Shown here piece by piece: positions 1 to 9,397 of a stretch of 64,000 nt of DNA. Source of the stretch: Symbiodinium sp. CCMP2592 (lineage: Eukaryota > Sar > Dinophyceae > Suessiales > Symbiodiniaceae). Where the stretch lies: NCBI GenBank assembly GCA_905221615.1, contig CAJNDT010006191.1, positions 413,585 to 477,584 of the forward strand, given 5' to 3'. The translations under genes were made by a program, and so were the position numbers. Numbering within the stretch: position 1 is the stretch's first letter; each line of letters begins with the position of its first letter. The notes below the pieces were generated by a model. It saw only the letters and a program-made list of their open reading frames with translations. It was not told the origin of the DNA and searched no databases.

Positions 1-148
1 CCTGAGCCTACACCCCAATCGTTTCCAGGAACTGTGGGACAGGTAGAGGCCTGAATAATTCGCAAGATTGTTCCCCCGACTTGCTTGTTGTAAGTATACT
101 TCAGTACGTACCTCTCCCTAAACCCTCAAGCCCTCAGTACACGTCCAG

Positions 149-220
149 GCCATCACTGAGCTTCTGAGCGAAGCACAGGAAGGTATCGCAGGGGCTTGCA
201 TGCGTTGTGCTATTCTGTGG
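149..220 (+). CDS. Exon candidate, product unknown
   Basis: Twenty-four open codons lie between an AG|G acceptor at 147-148 and a GT donor at 221. The peptide starts AITELLSEAQEGIAG and looks like a normal amphipathic helix. The flanking DNA is telomere-like or AT-rich. The parent gene is not recognised. It is probably one exon of a gene that begins left of the window. Confidence 0.5.
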
Positions 221-620
221 GTTTTTATGAGAGTTCCTTGCGGATCTAGATTGGTTTTCACAGGTTTCTGTGTAGATTCTATACTGTGTTATCGGGTTCT
301 TGACGGAGTTTTTTGGAGGGTCTTTGATCAGGGATGAACATGGGCGTTGACAGTGTTTTCAGGACATTTTCAGTTGGATCGGTAGGTTGTTCTTTTTGGC
401 GGGTTTGGTGAAGTTTCAGCCAGCACGTTCCAGGCGCCCAGACATTCCAAAGGTTTGTCGGCGTGCGCAGTTAACGCCTCGGGAAAGCCTCCATAAATGG
501 GGTTTCTACGATTTTCTGTTTGTAGGCTCTTCATGGACTTCTTGTAGGGTCTGCAAGACATTTTACACGGTCCTGTACACATACCATTAAGAGATCTATA
601 ACGGATTAGTGCTTAGGATT

Positions 621-712
621 TACCTTAACCCCAAGTAGCCTACCGTTTTCAGGACTTATACAAAGAAATCATATCAGGGAACCCTAACAAGGTAGGTTGT
701 TTAGGGCGCAGG
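621..712. mobile_element. IR-element family E, copy 1
   Basis: An imperfect hairpin of about 90 bp. The left arm begins TACCTTAACCCCAAGTAGCC and the right arm carries AAGGTAGGTTGTTTAGGG. The same arms recur at 4551, 12577, 13747, 16099, 18161, 22521 and 48926. No coding capacity. Confidence 0.7.
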
Positions 713-769
713 GGTAGAGGAGTAGGGTCCAGTGCCCTCGCAGTCATGCAGTTGTTCAAGCTTGTAACC

Positions 770-854
770 CTAGGGCTCTAAGGACTCATATTTTAAGGCT
801 TTTGGGCCTCAAGACCATATTATAAAAGGCTTTTGTGCCATTTTGAGCCTTAGG
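770..854 (-). mobile_element. IR-element family A, copy 1
   Basis: A diverged reverse-orientation copy of the 84-bp element whose ends read CTAGGGATC and GATCCCTAG. The internal TTTGGGCC core is kept. See 15928-16012 for the copy that acts as an intron. Confidence 0.65.
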
Positions 855-945
855 GTAAGGTTTGAGGACTAAGGTCGGCAGAGTCCCGTTTTCTGTACTC
901 AGAAGGGTTTAGGGTTCAGGGTGTAGGGGGCGACGGCTTGTTTAT

Positions 946-1062
946 GTGCGATGCACCCCAGATTTGCTCTCCAAGGTAGCTCCTTGTTATCTTAGCATGC
1001 TTTCTGGGCATGACCCACAATCAAGGTACCATGTCGAAAAACACTGGAACTTGCAATTCCCG
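946..1062 (+). CDS. Exon candidate, product unknown
   Basis: An open frame of about 39 codons (ends EKHWNLQFP) stops exactly at a GT donor, GTAGGC at 1063. The composition is protein-like and contains no repeat sequence. The 5' border is not fixed. Function not recognised. Confidence 0.5.
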
Positions 1063-1107
1063 GTAGGCTGGGCTGGGTTTAAGGTTGAAGGTTTAGGGTT
1101 CTTATCT

Positions 1108-1180
1108 CTAGCTGCATCTAAGGAATCAAACCAAGCATGCACGAAGCCAAGATCTCCTTGCTCATAGACTCCTTTTACAG
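1108..1180 (+). CDS. Weak exon candidate
   Basis: A short open segment in the frame LHLRNQTKHARSQ. It could be the next exon after 946-1062, but neither border is clear and another frame is open for nearly as long. Confidence 0.3.
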
Positions 1181-1626
1181 TCGAAGTCAGAAAATTGGAA
1201 CATTGCTATCCCCATGCCCTTAAGGCAAAAGGTCGGGAATCCCAGTGCTAAACATCCGTATCATTTCTTATCCCGTGTTCCATCTTTAAGCCCTAACCCC
1301 TGAACCCTTGACCCCCTAAATCGTTGAATCCTAAATCCTAACATCCTCAAACCCTTATAGAGCCGCGGTAGAACCCGTACAGAAGCTGTCGCATCCTGCC
1401 GTAAACCATTATAGATTGCTTGGAGGCCTAGGGGACATAACAAGTCGGCTATAAGCATTTTCATAAATGGCGTGTCTCCGTTAAGGGTACTTATAATATA
1501 CGTTTGCAGAGACGTTTGCAGAGGAATGTATATTGCCAACCATCATCACATCTCACAGTCGGACATGTGGACCGTGAACTGCAGGATTCTCGCAGGGTAC
1601 TTATAGATAGCTCTACTTAAACCGCT

Positions 1627-1677
1627 AGGCCCGGAGTAGTTCCTTTTTGGGATAACAGCTTTGGGGCCTATGGGTAT
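1627..1677. mobile_element. IR-element family D, deleted relic
   Basis: Contains the GTAGTTCCTTTTTGGGAT left-arm segment joined directly to TTTGGGGCCTATGGGTA, the right end. The middle of a normal 93-bp family D element is missing. Confidence 0.55.
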
Positions 1678-2036
1678 TAAGGCCCCTATACTATAATATA
1701 TATATATATATACATACTATAGACCCCTACTATAATACTATAGATCCCCGAAAGACCCCTTTAAGGAGCCCTTTAGAGGAACCCTCAAAAGGAACGACTT
1801 TTAGTTTCGAATCCTTCCCGTTTTGGGACCAGGGTCCCCAGCCGACTCGGCTGTTTTGCGGGGTTTCGGGCTTAGGGGGGGTTTAAGAAGGGTAGAGGGG
1901 TATTGGGGGATTAGGGTACAGGGGTTGAGGGTTTAGGGTTGAAGGGTTAGGGGTTTAGGAGCTTAGGGTTTAGGAGTTTAGGGGGTTCCAAGGCTTAAAT
2001 CTCGCGGTGTTCAGGATACTTCGAGTTGTTTTTCTA

Positions 2037-2150
2037 AGTCTTCACCACATGAGCATACTGAACACCAAGTGCAAGCTCTCAGTAGCATGATGTTCTAGTT
2101 TCCTTTTTGTGAGGGAGTACCTTGACACTGACTTGCGGTACGTACTGGGA
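2037..2150 (+). CDS. Exon-like overlapping frames
   Basis: One frame reads HEHTEHQVQALSSMMF and closes with TAG. A +1 frame starting at the same TAG reads SFLFVREYLDTDLRYVLG. Either two exons abut through a junction I cannot place, or this is a frameshifted relic. Product unknown. Confidence 0.35.
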
Positions 2151-2248
2151 TAGATTCTGTTCACAAGAAAATCAGGTACTCAAGCCAAGAATCTGCAATT
2201 ATCAGGGTCTGAGTGTACGTAAGGAACATAGTCGCTAAATTTGCGATC

Positions 2249-2447
2249 ATGGAGGTCTACCTGCTGACATTAGGGCTGTCCCTTTCTGAGAAGTCCCCTT
2301 GTGAAGAGTGTGCGCTGACTTCAGACGGGCCTGAATACTTAGAACAGGGTTTTGGCCATATTGTACATTAGTCAAAATGGAGACCATGAGAGAGCCTGTT
2401 TGCCGTGTGAACTTAACGAAAGCAGGTTGTGCATGGTCGGCACTCCG
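2249..2447 (+). CDS. Exon candidate(s) with frame change at TAG
   Basis: From the ATG at about 2249, an open frame reads MEVYLLTLGLSLSEKSPCEE and onward to TAG at about 2370. A second frame, VKMETMREPVCRVNL, is open directly after it until about 2447. Both have protein-like composition on the + strand. The junction is unresolved: frameshift, exon border or decay. Confidence 0.45.
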
Positions 2448-2617
2448 CAAAACTCTAATCCCTAAACCCTGGACCCTAAACCCTAAGCCCTAAACCCTAA
2501 ACCCTGAACCCTGAGCCCTAAACCGGCACGCCTTGGACTACAGCCCACCGACCTCTTCTAATCTCTTAAAGGGTTTGGGGTTACGGGTGTGGGGTTTATA
2601 ATTTATATCTCTTCAAG

Positions 2618-2967
2618 GGACAACCCCTGATGACATGTTTCACCGGCTATGCCCAATCTGGAAGCAGCTGAAAGCCGAGGGTGTTGAGCAAACTCCGATT
2701 GCAGGGCTACTAGGTTTTAGGGCTTAGGGTTTAGGGATCCACCTCACAGCCCAGACGCTTTGTCTACAGCACTTCGATGAGGGTTTTTCTAGGCGTCTTG
2801 CCGGGGCTTATAAATTCATTACGGAAGATGCATACCTTAACGTGTGCGGTGCTTCTTGTTGCGGCCCTAAACCCTAAACCCTAAACCCTTGAGGTCTGTT
2901 GAATGGCAGGATCCTGGACTCTCCGGGTGCATGTAGCCGCAGCCCTGAAGACCTGCCTACAAAGTAG
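2618..2967 (+). CDS. Three-exon gene fragment, unknown product
   Basis: Exons 2618-2713, 2735-2863 and 2894-2967 join in one frame of about 99 codons ending in TAG (2965-2967). The first exon includes DMFHRLCPIWKQLKAEG, the second AGAYKFITEDAYLNVCG, the third GLLNGRILDSPG. The two intervening pieces are pure telomere-like sequence with GT-AG and GC-AG ends, only 21 and 30 nt long. Exon 1 begins after an AG|G acceptor. No family is recognised. The phase works at both junctions, which argues against chance. It is probably the 3' end of a longer gene. Confidence 0.55.
2714..2734 (+). other. Candidate 21-nt intron (GT-AG|G)
   Basis: Begins GTTTTAGGG, ends GGGTTTAG, followed by G. Read through, it puts a TAG in frame. 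Removed, it joins the open frames on both sides (phase 1). The whole piece is telomere-like repeat. It is far shorter than ordinary introns, so decay by insertion is the alternative. Confidence 0.4.
2864..2893 (+). other. Candidate 30-nt GC-AG intron
   Basis: Begins GCCCTAAACCC and ends CCCTTGAG, followed by G. Its removal joins exon frames in phase 1. It consists of three CCCTAAA units plus a short tail. Confidence 0.4.
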
Positions 2968-3002
2968 AGGAAGTGATCCTCCCAATATCCTCTCGTTTTA
3001 GG

Positions 3003-3104
3003 GTTTAGGGGTTTAGGGTTTAGGGGTTTAGGGGTTTAGGGTTTAGGGGTTTAGGGTTTAGGGTTTAGGGGTTTAGGGTTTAGGGGTTTAGGGTTTAGGG
3101 TACG
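3003..3104. repeat. Telomere-like array, TTTAGGG and TTTAGGGG mixed
   Basis: An uninterrupted head-to-tail run alternating 7- and 8-nt units. It is one of the cleanest interstitial telomere-like blocks in the window and lies inside gene-bearing DNA, not at an end. Confidence 0.9.
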
Positions 3105-3132
3105 GCTTATGACCGGTTTGACCTTTGAACTA

Positions 3133-3250
3133 GTACAGTAGAAGGCCAAAAATTGGAAACCTCATAGCCTCAATCCTTAAGAGTCATGTATAGGGAATCC
3201 CAACACTATGTGGCCTTAATCTGGTTTCCAACTTTATGGAGTTTACAGTA
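3133..3250. mobile_element. IR-element family L, copy 1
   Basis: Arms TACAGTAGAAGGCC and TTTACAGTAACT enclose the TTGGAAACC...GGTTTCCAAC inner arms. Relatives at 11464, 22139 and 40645. Confidence 0.7.
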
Positions 3251-4369
3251 ACTTGTGGGTAATTGGAGCCGGGTATGGTCTTTTTTGGCGCTCCATCGTG
3301 ACATTGCGAGCTGAGATGTTTGTGCTTTGCTCCATTTCAACAGCAACCTTCATGGAGCCCTTATGTGGAACCCTTATAGAACCCCAACAAGGAACCCGTA
3401 CAGAACCGCAATGAACAGGAACCCTTCTAAACCTGGCAGGACCCCTTCAAGCAGCCCTGAAAGCTCGGAGCTTCGGTCGTTTGCCTTTTGCTCAAGAGAC
3501 GTGCGCTGAACCACGTCCGGAGACGTCGGAAGGCACATCGGGACAAGGGCCTTCGGAATCATTCCTTTCAGGCTTCCTTGAAAGGTTCCGCGAAGGGTTG
3601 TACGGGGCCTTTAAGGTGTCCTTTCAGTTTTTCTTTAACGGTTCTCCAAGGCTTTTTAACCGGTTTAGGGTTGAGTACAGGGCTTCATCATGACAGGGCC
3701 GAGGTATCTGCGTAAAGATAAGGTCTTCCTAAAATGTGTCCTGTTTTATAGGCCCCTCAGGGAATGATATCCTCTTTTTCATCTGCAAAAGTTGTACCCT
3801 AAACCTTGAGCCCTGAAACAGAACACCCAACCTGAAACTTAAACCCTAAACCCTCGCTACTGGTTTCGAGAACACCTGTTGGCTTACGCCGCCTCAGGTC
3901 TTTTGGCTTCTTGAGGTCTCTTGAGGTTGGCGTTTGCTAGGTTCACTCCTCTGTGACATAACCCTAAACTAGGCCCTAAACCCTAAACCCCTAAACCCTA
4001 ATCCCCTGAACCTCTGAACCCCTAAACCCCAAACCCTAAACCCGAAACCCTAAACCTGCTCCTTGGTGCCGTGTGGACCGATGCCAAGCTTCCACCACAT
4101 CTTTCAACATCCGCCGTCTCGAAGAAGATCGCAACGCACTCAACCCTAAGCCCTTAAAGGTACAGGGTGTGGGGCTTAGGGTTTAATTGTTTGAACCTGA
4201 AAAGCAACAAACACCCCACCCAGCCTAAACTCTAAACACACCGATTGAAGTTCAAGGCGGCTTGGATTGATTATATGCTAGTCTTTTCTTTATGTTTTAA
4301 ATCTTACATCATATTTTACTACACTGTATTTCACGATATTCTGGTATATTACATCATACTATTCTATGG
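3251..4369. other. No confident gene; telomere-like filler
   Basis: About 1.1 kb. 3327-3715 has overlapping short open frames in both strands with no conserved look. 3790-4060 is degenerate CCCTAAA repeat. 4080-4140 might hide a short exon, but no frame stands out. Confidence 0.5.
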
Positions 4370-4476
4370 GGCGCAATGTTGGGTTGAAGCTGGGATGCAA
4401 GAACTGGGGCTTCTGAGCCCCTTATGGAGACCTACATTTCTCGGCTTGCTCACTGTGATCTTTTTGCCGAAACCCA
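4370..4476 (+). CDS. Weak exon candidate
   Basis: A frame containing CWVEAGMQELGLL and a hydrophobic tail is open up to the edge of the family G element at 4473. Upstream DNA in the same frame is AT-rich and looks non-coding. Product unknown. Confidence 0.3.
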
Positions 4477-4678
4477 GAGATCTCCATACCCCCTTAATTA
4501 AGGAATATATACCTTAAGCCATCATATTAAGGCACCTATGATCTAAGGTATACCTTAATCCTGAAAAACCTACCTTTCTAGGGTTCCCTATTCTGATTTT
4601 TCTTTATAAATCCTTAAAAATGTAGTTTCTTCGGGGTTAAGGTATTCCTTAATTAAGGGGTTTTGGGATCTCTGAAGA
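4473..4678. mobile_element. IR-element family G, copy 1, split by a family E insertion
   Basis: Outer arms carry ACCCAGAGATCTCC and the complementary GGGATCTCTGAAG. Next inside is CCTTAATTAAGG on both sides. The centre is interrupted at 4551-4644 by a family E element, so E inserted after G. Confidence 0.7.
4551..4644. mobile_element. IR-element family E, copy 2 (nested in G)
   Basis: Ends TACCTTAATCCTG and CGGGGTTAAGGTA. It sits within the family G element at 4473-4678, giving the relative age of the two insertions. Confidence 0.7.
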
Positions 4679-4751
4679 GTCAGGGCTTTGGGGTTTGTAG
4701 GGGTTTCGGCCACTGGAGGCCCAGGGGACCTAGTAATCTTAAAGGGTTCCT

Positions 4752-4876
4752 TACCCAGACCCCCGGGAGGATCCAAAAAGTAGATCCCTTAATGGGGGTT
4801 CCTATAAAGTACCCTTAGCAGTATAGGGCCCCAAATTAGGGGATCTACTTTCTAGATCCTCCCAGGGGTCTGGGTA
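4752..4876. mobile_element. IR-element family F, copy 1
   Basis: Long hairpin. ACCCAGACCCCCGGGAGGAT pairs with the right-hand GATCCTCCC..GGTCTGGGTA, with inner arms AAGTAGATCCC and GGGGATCTACTT. Relatives at 19341 and 45837. Confidence 0.75.
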
Positions 4877-4923
4877 AAGGTCTCTTTGAAAGGGATCCAT
4901 AACACAAGGGGTTCTATGAGGGG

Positions 4924-5130
4924 GCTTGAAGGCCCAGAGGACTTGGTAAGTCGGTTATAAGTAGGGTTATACTTGGAGTAACTCCATTTAGGGTCACTTA
5001 TAACCTACTTATAACCCTACTTACCTCTAAGTAACCCTAAGACCCCCCCTTCTAGAACCCTTATAGATCCCTTTTAAGGAGCCTGTTAAAGAACCTTAGT
5101 ACTTACTAAGTCCCCTGGGCCTCCAAGTAC
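4924..5130. mobile_element. IR-element family B, copy 1 with internal insert
   Basis: Left arm GGCCCAGAGGACTTGGTAAG and right arm CTTACTAAGTCCCCTGGGCC are about 150 bp apart. Inner GGTTATAAGTAGGG arms pair with TTATAACCCTAC. About 60 bp of extra sequence separates the two right-hand half arms. Confidence 0.7.
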
Positions 5131-5480
5131 CTAGACGGACCCAGACCATCCTTCAACGGGGAGTTCCCATAATCAAGAATCCTTTGGTTGGCCTGGTAGA
5201 GGGGTCAAAATACCTAGACCTCCCGAAGTAGGTAAAATCATGGCCCTAAACCTATAAAAGCCTATTATTCTACGTACTTTTGGGGTTCAGGTAATTACCA
5301 ATACGTAGTATAGCGCCCCCGATTAGGAGAGCTACTTTTTGCATCCTTTTGGCGGCCTGGGTAAGCCACATTCTAAACCCCAAACATGCACGCCAAGAGG
5401 AGGTGCTAATGGCTCTCTGAAGGATTCCCCACATCATATCCGAAGCCCTAAACCCTGAATCCTTGAGCCCTACGCATGAA
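5131..5480. other. No gene seen; IR-like and telomere-like fragments
   Basis: Diverged fragments similar to family F and B arms (for example near 5100-5130 and 5310-5350), then short CCCTAAA pieces. No coding frame is supported. Confidence 0.5.
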
Positions 5481-5481
5481 G

Positions 5482-5570
5482 CAAGAAGCTATCTCCAGGC
5501 CTCTCCCCGGCCATGTCGCTGCCGGGGAACATGAAGGGGGTGATGACGCCCAATGACCGGCTGTTGCATT
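5482..5570 (+). CDS. Exon candidate, product unknown
   Basis: Frame SKKLSPGLSPAMSLPGNMKG continues to LLHFFR with protein-like composition between telomere-like flanks. An AG acceptor precedes it. Family unknown. Confidence 0.4.
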
Positions 5571-5897
5571 TTTTTAGATTTGGCCAAAGGGACCCTTAGG
5601 GTGTTAGGGGAGGGGGGGTAGGGGGCCTTCATGCCTATAATAAAGACCTAATAAGCCTATTTGAGGAAGTATAGTCCCCTACTCCCCTTCATCTTACCCC
5701 TAAGGGTCCCTATGATTTGGGGTTTGGGTTGAGAGGGTTGAGGGGTTTGTGGGGGGCTGTGTCGTGGTGGGCAAATCTGGATGCAGGGTGTGAGGGCTTT
5801 GGAGTTTCGGGTGTGCGGTTCAGGGCCCTGGATCTCGAGTGTAGGGGACCCTGTGGCATGGCACGGATCGCGGGGCTAGAGATTTTCGGCATATTTT

Positions 5898-6018
5898 TCG
5901 CACAGACACACAGACACACACGTATAATGCACAAACACGCACGCACGCACATCTAGATATATAAATGCATATTATGTATCTGTGTCTGTGGTTTTTCGTG
6001 TGTGTGTGTACACACACG
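5898..6018. repeat. Two CA/TG microsatellite tracts
   Basis: ACACACAGAC-type repeats at 5898-5950 and TGTGTGTGTACACACACG around 5998-6018. The short open frames here are low-complexity and not genes. Confidence 0.8.
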
Positions 6019-6059
6019 TACGTGCTGACGGTTCAATAGAGATGCACGTCCATAAATGT

Positions 6060-6182
6060 CTGTAGTTCCCAGAGGGTCCATATACACTACTATTATGGAA
6101 TTAGGTCCCCAAAACCATAATGGGCATGGTCCTATAGGGCCTAATTCCATAATAGTAGTGTATATGGACCCTCTGGGGTTAT
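6060..6182. mobile_element. Near-perfect palindromic element (family W)
   Basis: About 40-nt arms beginning CCAGAGGGTCCATATACACT, with the complementary right arm ending TATATGGACCCTCTGGGG. At most one mismatch was seen, and the loop is about 15 nt. This arm identity makes it probably the youngest IR element in the window. Confidence 0.85.
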
Positions 6183-6246
6183 TCACAATCTATCTTCGAA
6201 AGTGCGTGCAGGACATCTTGGAACCCGAAGCCCCACTGTAAGCGCT

Positions 6247-6340
6247 ACCCATAGGCCCCAAAGTTGTGGCTTTTTTGGGGTTCGTATGTAGAATCCTATA
6301 AGGTAATCCCAAAAACGAACGACTCTGGGGCCTATGGGTA
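6247..6340. mobile_element. IR-element family D, copy 2
   Basis: Starts ACCCATAGGCCCCAAAG and ends TGGGGCCTATGGGTA, with an internal TTTTTTGGGGTTCGTATG core. Relatives at 7356, 13878, 16971 and 23108. Confidence 0.8.
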
Positions 6341-6470
6341 CACTGTATAGCAGGACTCCATCCACCTGCGGATCAAGCGGAGGCACACCAGCCGGGGACC
6401 CCAGCAAGAGGTGCCCAAAGACGTTCGAACGTAGAAGCCCGATGGAACTTTTGGGGTTTTGTGAGGTGCT

Positions 6471-6584
6471 ACTTGGAGGTTCAGGGGTAGTTATACGTAG
6501 GGTTATAAGTCCTTTAATATGGGGTTATCAGTATAGTTACCCTACTTATAACCCTACATATAACTACCCATGAACCTCCAAGTA
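6471..6584. mobile_element. IR-element family C, copy 1
   Basis: Arms ACTTGGAGGTTCAGGGGTAG and CTACCCATGAACCTCCAAGT. Inner GTAGGGTTATAAGT is shared with family B, so B and C are related. Confidence 0.8.
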
Positions 6585-6849
6585 CACGGGCATATGCCCC
6601 AAAATCCTCTTCCATACTACCCTATACCCTAAGCCTTAAACCCTAAACCCTTTTATGGGGTCGTATCGATCTTTCAGGTCTTCTGAGGATCTGTAGGTTC
6701 CATCTATCGCGGTTCTACAAAGACAGCACCTTGCAGCGAGAGATGGCTTGACTCCCTAAACAAAGACCCGTAAATAGCAGATTTTTATAGCAACCCTTTT
6801 AGCGCGTAAGCCGCACCCTTCATTAGGGGCCACTGCCCTTGTCGAACTT
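6585..6849. other. No gene seen
   Basis: A short telomere-like run at 6620-6650, then unique sequence without a convincing frame or element. Confidence 0.4.
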
Positions 6850-6986
6850 ATAGTATCCTTAAGGGAGGGGGCTCCAAGGGGGGTATATAGCCTAGTGATC
6901 CCTAACTCTCCCTAGTACTCCCTAAGGTTCCCCTAAGGATTCCTTGTACCCTCCCCCCTTGAACCACCCCCCCTTAAGGATCCTAT
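6850..6986 (-). mobile_element. IR-element family I, copy 1 (inverted)
   Basis: Arms TATCCTTAAGGGAGGGGG and CCCCCTTAAGGATCCTATA. It lies in the opposite orientation to the copies at 9721 and 45657. Confidence 0.75.
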
Positions 6987-7170
6987 AACGAACCCTATAG
7001 AGCCCTTCGGAGCCCTAAACCCCCGAAACTATTTTGCCATATGGTGACCCGTATAGAAGCCTGAAACCTAAGCCCTAAACCCCGAAACCCTTTAAAAACC
7101 CTAAACCCCTTAAAACCCATAAACCTTAAGCCTTGAACCCTAAACCCTAAACCCTTTGAAGTGCCTATAT

Positions 7171-7283
7171 ACTTGGAGGTTCATGCGTAGTTATAAGTAG
7201 ACTTAGAAGTCCCCTAATAAGGGTTATAAGTATAACTACCCTACTTATAACCCCTCTTAAAACTACTCCCGGACCTCCAAGTA
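7171..7283. mobile_element. IR-element family C, copy 2
   Basis: ACTTGGAGGTTCATGCGTAG at the left and GGACCTCCAAGTA at the right, with paired TTATAAGTA/TACTTATAA inner arms. Confidence 0.75.
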
Positions 7284-7317
7284 CTTGCTCAGCTCTCTTC
7301 CTCCTCTGCTACCCATC

Positions 7318-7480
7318 ATGAGGAATATATCATAATTCCCACAGTTTAGGATCATTACCCTAAGGCCCCATAGTAGTCCCTTTTTGGGATTACCCTAAAG
7401 GAGTCTAAATATGAACCACAAAAAGGAACTACTATGGGGCCTATGGGTAAGGTAATGCAAGATTTATATCATCAACCGTT
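7318..7480. mobile_element. IR-element family H, copy 1, with family D nested inside
   Basis: The left half reads GAATATATCATAATTCCCAC. The right half ends ATATCATCAACCGTTG. The middle is replaced by the family D element at 7356-7449. Confidence 0.65.
7356..7449. mobile_element. IR-element family D, copy 3 (nested)
   Basis: TACCCTAAGGCCCCATAGTA at the left and CTATGGGGCCTATGGGTA at the right. It interrupts a family H element. Confidence 0.75.
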
Positions 7481-7481
7481 G

Positions 7482-7586
7482 AATATACCATAATTCCTAT
7501 AGTTTAGGATCATTAAGGCTTAATGATCCGCAACTATGGGAATTATGGTAGAAGGTAATGCAAGACTTATATCATCAGCCGTTGCT
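7482..7586. mobile_element. IR-element family H, copy 2 (tandem to copy 1)
   Basis: Begins AATATACCATAATTCC and ends ATATCATCAGCCGTTG, directly following copy 1. Two H copies side by side suggest a local duplication or a repeated insertion site. Confidence 0.65.
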
Positions 7587-7679
7587 GAGCTCTCTTCCTG
7601 CTCTGCTACCCGGATCAGCCCGTCAGCGCCGTAAAGAGGAAGATCGAGCAAGTCCTCCTCCGATACTCGGCTTTGAGGG

Positions 7680-7800
7680 CGGAGGGGGGTTTAGGTTTTG
7701 GAGTTTAGGGCTTAAGGTTTAAGGTTCAGAGGTTTAGGGTTTAGGGGGTTTTAGGGTTTAGGATTTTCGGTTTGGGGTTCAGGGTTTAGGATTTAATGAA
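7680..7800. repeat. Degenerate TTTAGGG block
   Basis: Head-to-tail GGTTTAGGG-like units with frequent point changes. No coding frame. Confidence 0.8.
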
Positions 7801-7906
7801 GTTTTTGAGGATTCAAGTTGAGGATTCAGGGTTTTTTAGGGCTTCCCGGCTGTCAGATCGAGGGTTAAGTGTTCAAGGGTCTGGGGTTTATATCTGGTCA
7901 GGGCTT

Positions 7907-8069
7907 ACTTGGAGGTTCATGGGTAGTGGTAAGGGTTCCTTTCAGGGTCCCTTTAAAGGGACCTTTAGGGATACTATTATAAGTAGGGTTATAAGTATGA
8001 TAACTATTCTTATAACTCCAATTAGGGGACTTATAACTATACTTATAGCTACCCATGAACCTCCAAGTA
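7907..8069. mobile_element. IR-element family C, copy 3, with internal insert
   Basis: Intact terminal arms ACTTGGAGG..GGGTAG and CTACCCATGAACCTCCAAGT. About 45 bp containing GGGTCCCTTTAAAGGGACC is inserted near the left arm. Confidence 0.75.
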
Positions 8070-8407
8070 GGGTTGGGGCCCTAGTGACGCTTGGTACTAT
8101 AGAAGCCTGGGTTTTTCGGGTTTATTAATTGTTCAGGCTTGACCCACATCACTGCGACACCCCCAAAATACTAAACCTGGCAGCAGCTTTGCAGCATATC
8201 TGCCTGAGCTACACCTTGCCGCAGAGGGCCATTTGGTATTTGCTGGCTCTATGTGAAGGGACAGCTCTCTGAATTAGAGTGGGTTTGTGAATGCCCCAAG
8301 TGGCAGGTAAGGAGGAACCGTAAAGGAAACCTAAAAGGAAGAAACACCACCTCGACCTGCAGGGTGTAGTGAGGACGTCATTTGATGCCCTTACCGCCGG
8401 TATGCAT

Positions 8408-8510
8408 GAGCGGTTGTCAAAATTATGGTTCCTTTGTGGGTCCCTATTGTAATACGGCACCTAATATCTAGGGTACCCAAAAAGGAACCATAATTTTCAC
8501 AACTACCCAC
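8408..8510. mobile_element. IR-element family K, copy 1
   Basis: CGGTTGTCAAAATTATGGTT pairs with AACCATAATTTTCACAACTA. The core includes TACGGCACCTAATAT. Relatives at 41611 and a fragment at 36807. Confidence 0.75.
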
Positions 8511-8691
8511 ATGTAAGCGATAATATACCCCAGAGCCTTAGTTTAGCATGGAGACCCCCTGTATCGTCCAACCCTGAACCCGTGGTTCCGGGGCCTCATT
8601 CCTGATGCTCAATCTTTGTGGGATCCCGGTATTTTGGGTCTGTACTAGGGTTTGTTTAGGGATCCCATCGTATTGAGGATCATGTCGCTTC

Positions 8692-8776
8692 CTAGGGATC
8701 AAAATAGGCCAGAAGCTTTATGTAGTATGGTCTTTGGGCCCAAAAGCCTTAATGTATGAGTCCTTAGATTTCTAGG
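8692..8776 (+). mobile_element. IR-element family A, copy 2
   Basis: CTAGGGATCAAAATAGGCC at the left, TGAGTCCTTAGATTTCTAGG at the right, with TATGGTCTTTGGGCCC between. Confidence 0.8.
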
Positions 8777-8901
8777 GGTTGTGGGATTAGATCGAGCCCC
8801 TAATCCTACACTCCTCAAGCCCTATGCCCTAGGCATCTTTAAGCCCTAGACCGAGACCCCTCAACATCTAAACCGCTAGGCTTCTAAACCTTAAACCTAG
8901 G

Positions 8902-9009
8902 TTCCTGAGAAGTACCCTTTTGCCCTTTTTGTTTCAGGCTCTCCTTGTTAAAACCGAACAGTAGGAAAGAAGGGTACCCTTCTTATAAAGGGGCTGCGCA
9001 GGAACCTAG
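8902..9009 (+). mobile_element. IR-element family O, copy 1; likely intron end
   Basis: AGGTTCCTGAGAAGTACCC at the left pairs with GGGGCTGCGCAGGAACCTAG at the right. It abuts the exon at 9010. Three other copies (21080, 30500, 49144) have the same TAGGTTCCTGAG and GGAACCT ends. Confidence 0.65.
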
Positions 9010-9120
9010 AAACTATGTGGTTCCCGATGTTTCTAAGATTCAGAGATGCTTCGTAGCTCCACCCCAAGGAGAGCACGTCCCTTTCCGGCTGCTGTACAAG
9101 GATGCCTCGGGCTTTGGGGA
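9010..9120 (+). CDS. Exon candidate, product unknown
   Basis: A frame reading NYVVPDVSKIQRCFVAPP and on through FRLLYKDASGFGE is open from the AG at the right end of a family O element to the left edge of the family X repeat. Composition is strongly protein-like. The exon is boxed by two repeat elements. Function not recognised. Confidence 0.6.
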
Positions 9121-9275
9121 GACTTCCCAAAGGGTCGTAGGTGTACTGTTACGGGGGGATACTTCCCCAAATCGTAGTAGTAACTCCTAATGTAGTAATA
9201 TGGGGACTATGGGGGACTTCCCCAAATCATAGTAGGAACTCCTAATATAGAAACATGGGAACCCTACATACTACT
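9118..9275. repeat. Family X duplicated segment
   Basis: Two diverged copies of a segment containing GACTTCCCCAAATC and AACTCCTAATGTAG, the second at about 9210. It probably forms the intron after the exon at 9010. Confidence 0.55.
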
Positions 9276-9397
9276 ACACTGGTACGTTGGGCCCTTTGGG
9301 CTTGGGTGTTGGGTGGTGGAGGATCTTCGGAAGCTGCGTCGATCTGGTGGGTTGCGGTTTCGAGAGTTTTAGACCTAAGTTCCTTAAATCAAAGGGG

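Noticed and set aside
3003-3104. True chromosome end
   Set aside because: Telomere-like repeats occur in both orientations throughout the window and are embedded between exons.
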